Below are positions 5,520-6,756 of a stretch of DNA of 6,756 nucleotides, piece after piece. Every line of letters starts with the position of its first letter. Position 1 is the first letter of the stretch. Position numbers and translations under genes: made by a program. The notes beneath the pieces are model-generated. The model was given only the letters and a program-made list of their open reading frames with translations. It was not told the origin of the DNA and ran no database searches. The DNA is from Comamonas_F sp047606565 (GTDB taxonomy: Bacteria > Pseudomonadota > Gammaproteobacteria > Burkholderiales > Burkholderiaceae_C). The stretch spans positions 1-6,756 of the forward strand of contig JASGEH010000076.1 of NCBI GenBank assembly GCA_047606565.1. The letters are read 5' to 3'.

Positions 5520-5551
5520 GGAGCCCGGGAACGGCCACCGGGCCGGGCTCC
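5520..5551 (+). repeat. Nine-base-pair GC-rich hairpin in the hpf leader
   Basis: GGAGCCCGG (5520-5528) and CCGGGCTCC (5543-5551) are perfectly complementary, with a 14-base loop. No T-run follows. An overlapping shorter pairing, CCCA (5509-5512) with TGGG (5518-5521), would compete with it. It may stabilise or regulate the hpf leader RNA. Confidence 0.5.
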
Positions 5552-5618
5552 AGGTGCCGTTCGTCGCATGACTCGGGCGGATGGCAATGTTCCATCGTGA
5601 AGAGAGAGGCAATTTCCC

Positions 5619-5948
5619 ATGAACCTGACGATCAGCGGTCATCACCTTGCCGTCACCCCTGCCCTGCGCAGCTACGTCACCACCAAGCTCGACCGAATCA
5701 CGCGCCACTTCGACCAGCTCGTGGATGTCAAGGTCTTGCTGACCATCGACAACATGAAGGAAAAGGAAAAGCGGCAACGCGCCGAATGCAATATTCGCGT
5801 CAAGGGCAACGAGGTGTATGCCGAAAGCGCTCATTTCGACCTGTACGCCGCGGTCGATGAGCTGATGGACAAAATCGACCGCCAGGTCATCCGCCACAAG
5901 TCGCGCCAGCAAAACCACGCGCACGAACCCGCCAAGCGGCTCATGTAG
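5619..5948 (+). CDS. hpf: Ribosome hibernation-promoting factor, short HPF/YfiA family
   Basis: HPF-family proteins bind the decoding region of the 30S subunit between the mRNA and tRNA sites and hold ribosomes inactive in stationary phase. The 109-residue protein starts MNLTISGHHLAVTPALRSYV and contains the basic helix segment VTTKLDRITRHF, the strand-rich middle (AECNIRVKGNEVYAES, about residues 50-65), and the second helix LYAAVDELMDKIDRQV. That is the single-domain beta-alpha-beta-beta-beta-alpha form; the long C-terminal dimerisation domain of long HPF is absent. A Shine-Dalgarno AGAGG lies nine bases before the ATG. In many proteobacteria hpf sits next to rpoN and ptsN; here it is alone, divergent from trpG, with its own promoter candidate and a strong terminator. 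It could equally be named raiA; the short sequence does not separate the two subgroups. Confidence 0.93.
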   Translation: MNLTISGHHLAVTPALRSYVTTKLDRITRHFDQLVDVKVLLTIDNMKEKEKRQRAECNIRVKGNEVYAESAHFDLYAAVDELMDKIDRQVIRHKSRQQNHAHEPAKRLM

Positions 5949-5963
5949 TCCGCCCCGGCGGCT

Positions 5964-5983
5964 GGCGGGCCCCGGTGCCCGCC
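5964..5983 (+). repeat. Seven-base-pair hairpin just after hpf
   Basis: GGCGGGC and GCCCGCC pair perfectly around a six-base loop, 15 bases after the hpf stop. There is no T-run, so it is probably not the terminator; it may protect the hpf mRNA 3' end or be a GC-rich coincidence next to the true terminator at 6000-6029. Confidence 0.45.
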
Positions 5984-5999
5984 GCGCATCAACCCCGAT

Positions 6000-6029
6000 G
6001 ACCCGCCGCGCGCGGGTCTTCTTCTTTTT
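6000..6029 (+). terminator. Intrinsic terminator of hpf
   Basis: GACCCGC (6000-6006), loop CGCGC, GCGGGTC (6012-6018) form a perfect seven-pair stem, followed by TTCTTCTTTTT. This is a textbook Rho-independent terminator 51 bases after the hpf stop. Its T-tract is also the left arm of the next hairpin (6024-6056). Confidence 0.85.
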
Positions 6030-6056
6030 GTCGCTGGGCCGCCCCAAGACAAAAAG
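6024..6056. repeat. Long inverted repeat CTTTTTGTC/GACAAAAAG
   Basis: A nine-base perfect inverted repeat (6024-6032 and 6048-6056) with an inner TGGG/CCCA pairing around loop CCGC. Its left arm overlaps the T-tract of the hpf terminator, and its right arm supplies the T-tract of the minus-strand terminator at 6051-6077. Confidence 0.65.
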
Positions 6057-6066
6057 CCGTCCCCCC
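6029..6066. repeat. Direct repeat, copy 1
   Basis: This 38-base segment starting TGTCGCTGGGCC recurs at 6112-6147 with 33 of 36 aligned bases identical and a single-base gap. The shared core TGTCGCTGGGCC, CCCCAAG, CAAAA and GCC looks like a dispersed intergenic repeat. I recall similar motifs between genes in Comamonadaceae, but I cannot check this here. Confidence 0.65.
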
Positions 6067-6077
6067 TGGGGGAGCGG
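6051..6077 (-). terminator. Minus-strand terminator, second of two after dprA
   Basis: On the minus strand, CCG-C-TCCCC pairs with GGGGA-CGG (one bulged C, four-base loop), followed by C-TTTTT. It would stop dprA transcripts that pass the first terminator, and protects hpf from antisense reading. It lies in the repeat copy 1. Confidence 0.55.
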
Positions 6078-6099
6078 GCAAGCGCGCCGCGTTTGCCCG
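6075..6099. repeat. Inverted repeat CGGGCAA/TTGCCCG
   Basis: A seven-base perfect inverted repeat with an 11-base GC-rich spacer, lying between the two direct repeat copies. It adds a further possible hairpin to this intergenic block. Confidence 0.5.
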
Positions 6100-6111
6100 A
6101 GGGGCCTGATC

Positions 6112-6147
6112 TGTCGCTGGGCCTCCCCAAGGCAAAAGCCATCCCCC
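6112..6147. repeat. Direct repeat, copy 2
   Basis: A 36-base near-copy of 6029-6066 in the same orientation, 45 bases farther on. Differences are three substitutions and one missing A. Its last bases form the 3' arm of the dprA terminator at 6134-6166. Confidence 0.65.
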
Positions 6148-6166
6148 GCGTTTTTGACTGATGGCT
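6134..6166 (-). terminator. Intrinsic terminator of dprA
   Basis: On the minus strand AGCCATC (6166-6160) and GATGGCT (6143-6137) form a seven-pair stem with a 16-base loop; counting the last stem base, TTTT follows. It begins 33 bases after the dprA stop. The loop is long and the T-run short, so its strength is uncertain. Confidence 0.55.
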
Positions 6167-6199
6167 CTAATCTCGTGCCGTGCCGCGTCCTCCCGCTCG

Positions 6200-6756
6200 T
6201 CAGCCCAGCGCCATGCGCTGGAACAGTCCGCCCGGCAGGCGGGCGACCTCACCGTCGAGCTCCAGCTCCAGCAACTGGGCCTGCAGCGTGGCGGCGTCCA
6301 GCCCGGTGCGCGCGGCCAGCGCATCGAGCGAGACCGGGTCGTGCCCCAGCGCCCGCAGCACGCCGCGCGCCGCATCCGAAAGGGCCGAACCGGTGTGCGC
6401 CTCGGTCGTGGGGGCGAGCGGCGTGGCCGAGGCCGGGTCATCGCCGGCCACGGGCGCCAGCCGCTCGGCGCGGCCGTGCTGCGGCAGCAGTTCCTCCAGC
6501 ACGTCCTGCGCGCATTCGACCAGCTTGGCGCCCTGCTTGATCAACGCATGGCAGCCGCGCGATTGCGGGGCGTGGATGGAGCCCGGGATCGCCAGCACCT
6601 CCTTGCCCTGCTCGGCGGCCAGTCGCGCCGTGATGAGCGAGCCCGACTGCAGCGCCGCCTCCACCACCAGCGTGCCCAGGCTGAGCCCGGCGATGAGCCG
6701 GTTGCGCCGGGGGAAATGGGCCGCCAGCGGCGGCGTGCCGATGGCGTACTCGCTCA
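6200..6756 (-). CDS. dprA: DNA processing protein DprA, C-terminal part (runs off the right edge)
   Basis: DprA binds incoming single-stranded DNA during natural transformation, shields it and loads RecA. The last 184 codons are visible; the start lies outside the window. The first visible residues, SEYAIGTPP, lead into HFPRRNRLIAGLS and VVEAALQSGSLITARLA, then VLAIPGSIHAP and SRGCHALIKQGAKLV. These are the conserved Rossmann-fold core motifs of DprA/Smf proteins. A C-terminal segment of about 60 residues (from SDAARGVLRALG) matches the winged-helix domain found at the end of many DprA proteins. The open frame continues without a stop to the window edge, so an internal GTG near 6667 is not the true start. 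It converges on hpf across a terminator-rich gap. Presence of dprA alone does not prove the organism is competent. Confidence 0.95.
   Translation of the reverse strand, partial: SEYAIGTPPLAAHFPRRNRLIAGLSLGTLVVEAALQSGSLITARLAAEQGKEVLAIPGSIHAPQSRGCHALIKQGAKLVECAQDVLEELLPQHGRAERLAPVAGDDPASATPLAPTTEAHTGSALSDAARGVLRALGHDPVSLDALAARTGLDAATLQAQLLELELDGEVARLPGGLFQRMALG

Larger units (their letters stand above)
5135..5618. other. Divergent control region between trpG and hpf (484 bases, no convincing gene)
   Basis: No trpE and no conserved coding region is present. On the minus strand it holds a promoter candidate (5345-5374), a roughly 200-base trpG leader with an 11-bp inverted repeat (5158-5288), a small hairpin (5291-5307) and C-rich RNA (5265-5186). 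On the plus strand it holds a promoter candidate (5461-5490) and a GC-rich hairpin (5520-5551) before hpf. Two short minus-strand frames are visible: 27 codons at 5337-5254 with one Trp codon, and 30 codons at 5487-5395 with a hydrophobic core. Both lack a good Shine-Dalgarno and are not called as genes. Confidence 0.7.

Noticed and set aside
5346..6047. Minus-strand 233-codon frame opposite hpf
   Set aside because: It is the antisense shadow of hpf and passes through the terminator; HPF similarity on the plus strand is clear.

Overview
The window is GC-rich DNA from a proteobacterium, most likely a betaproteobacterium of the order Burkholderiales (Comamonadaceae-like). I infer this from the tRNA-Tyr / tRNA-Gly / tRNA-Thr / tuf order, the protein sequences of TrpG, TrpD, TrpC, Ung, HPF and DprA, and the codon use. 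It reads as ordinary chromosomal backbone. I see no insertion sequence, phage gene, CRISPR array or toxin-antitoxin pair.

Layout. Positions 1-542 (minus strand) carry a tRNA-tuf transcription unit: tRNA-Tyr(GUA), tRNA-Gly(UCC), tRNA-Thr(GGU), then the first 41 codons of elongation factor Tu, which runs off the left edge. An extended -10 promoter lies just upstream of tRNA-Tyr. Positions 806-1891 (plus strand) encode a patatin-like phospholipase. It converges on ung (uracil-DNA glycosylase), with only 8 bases between the two stop codons. Positions 1900-5134 (minus strand) form a compact operon transcribed trpG-trpD-trpC-ung, with gaps of 20, 61 and 14 bases. trpE is not in front of trpG. Positions 5135-5618 are a divergent control region between trpG and hpf. 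Positions 5619-5948 (plus strand) encode a short ribosome hibernation factor. Positions 5949-6199 form a dense block of terminators and short repeats between convergent hpf and dprA. Positions 6200-6756 (minus strand) encode the C-terminal part of DprA, which runs off the right edge.

How the genes work together. TrpG supplies the glutamine amidotransferase subunit for anthranilate synthesis (partner TrpE must be encoded elsewhere). TrpD and TrpC carry out the next steps of tryptophan synthesis: phosphoribosyl transfer, and indole-3-glycerol phosphate formation (the isomerase TrpF lies between them in the pathway and is not seen here). Ung is a base-excision DNA repair enzyme that appears to be co-transcribed behind them. 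The tRNAs and EF-Tu serve translation elongation; HPF silences ribosomes in stationary phase; DprA handles incoming single-stranded DNA.

Most interesting non-coding signals: (1) a long trpG leader with an 11-bp perfect inverted repeat 109 bases apart enclosing C-rich, G-poor RNA, plus a 27-codon reading frame with one Trp codon, which could be an uncharacterised trp leader control element; (2) a terminator-like hairpin between trpD and trpC; (3) a tRNA-Thr gene with C instead of the near-universal T at position 55; (4) nested opposing terminators in duplicated 36-38 base repeats between hpf and dprA. The regulatory ideas are inferences from sequence pattern only.
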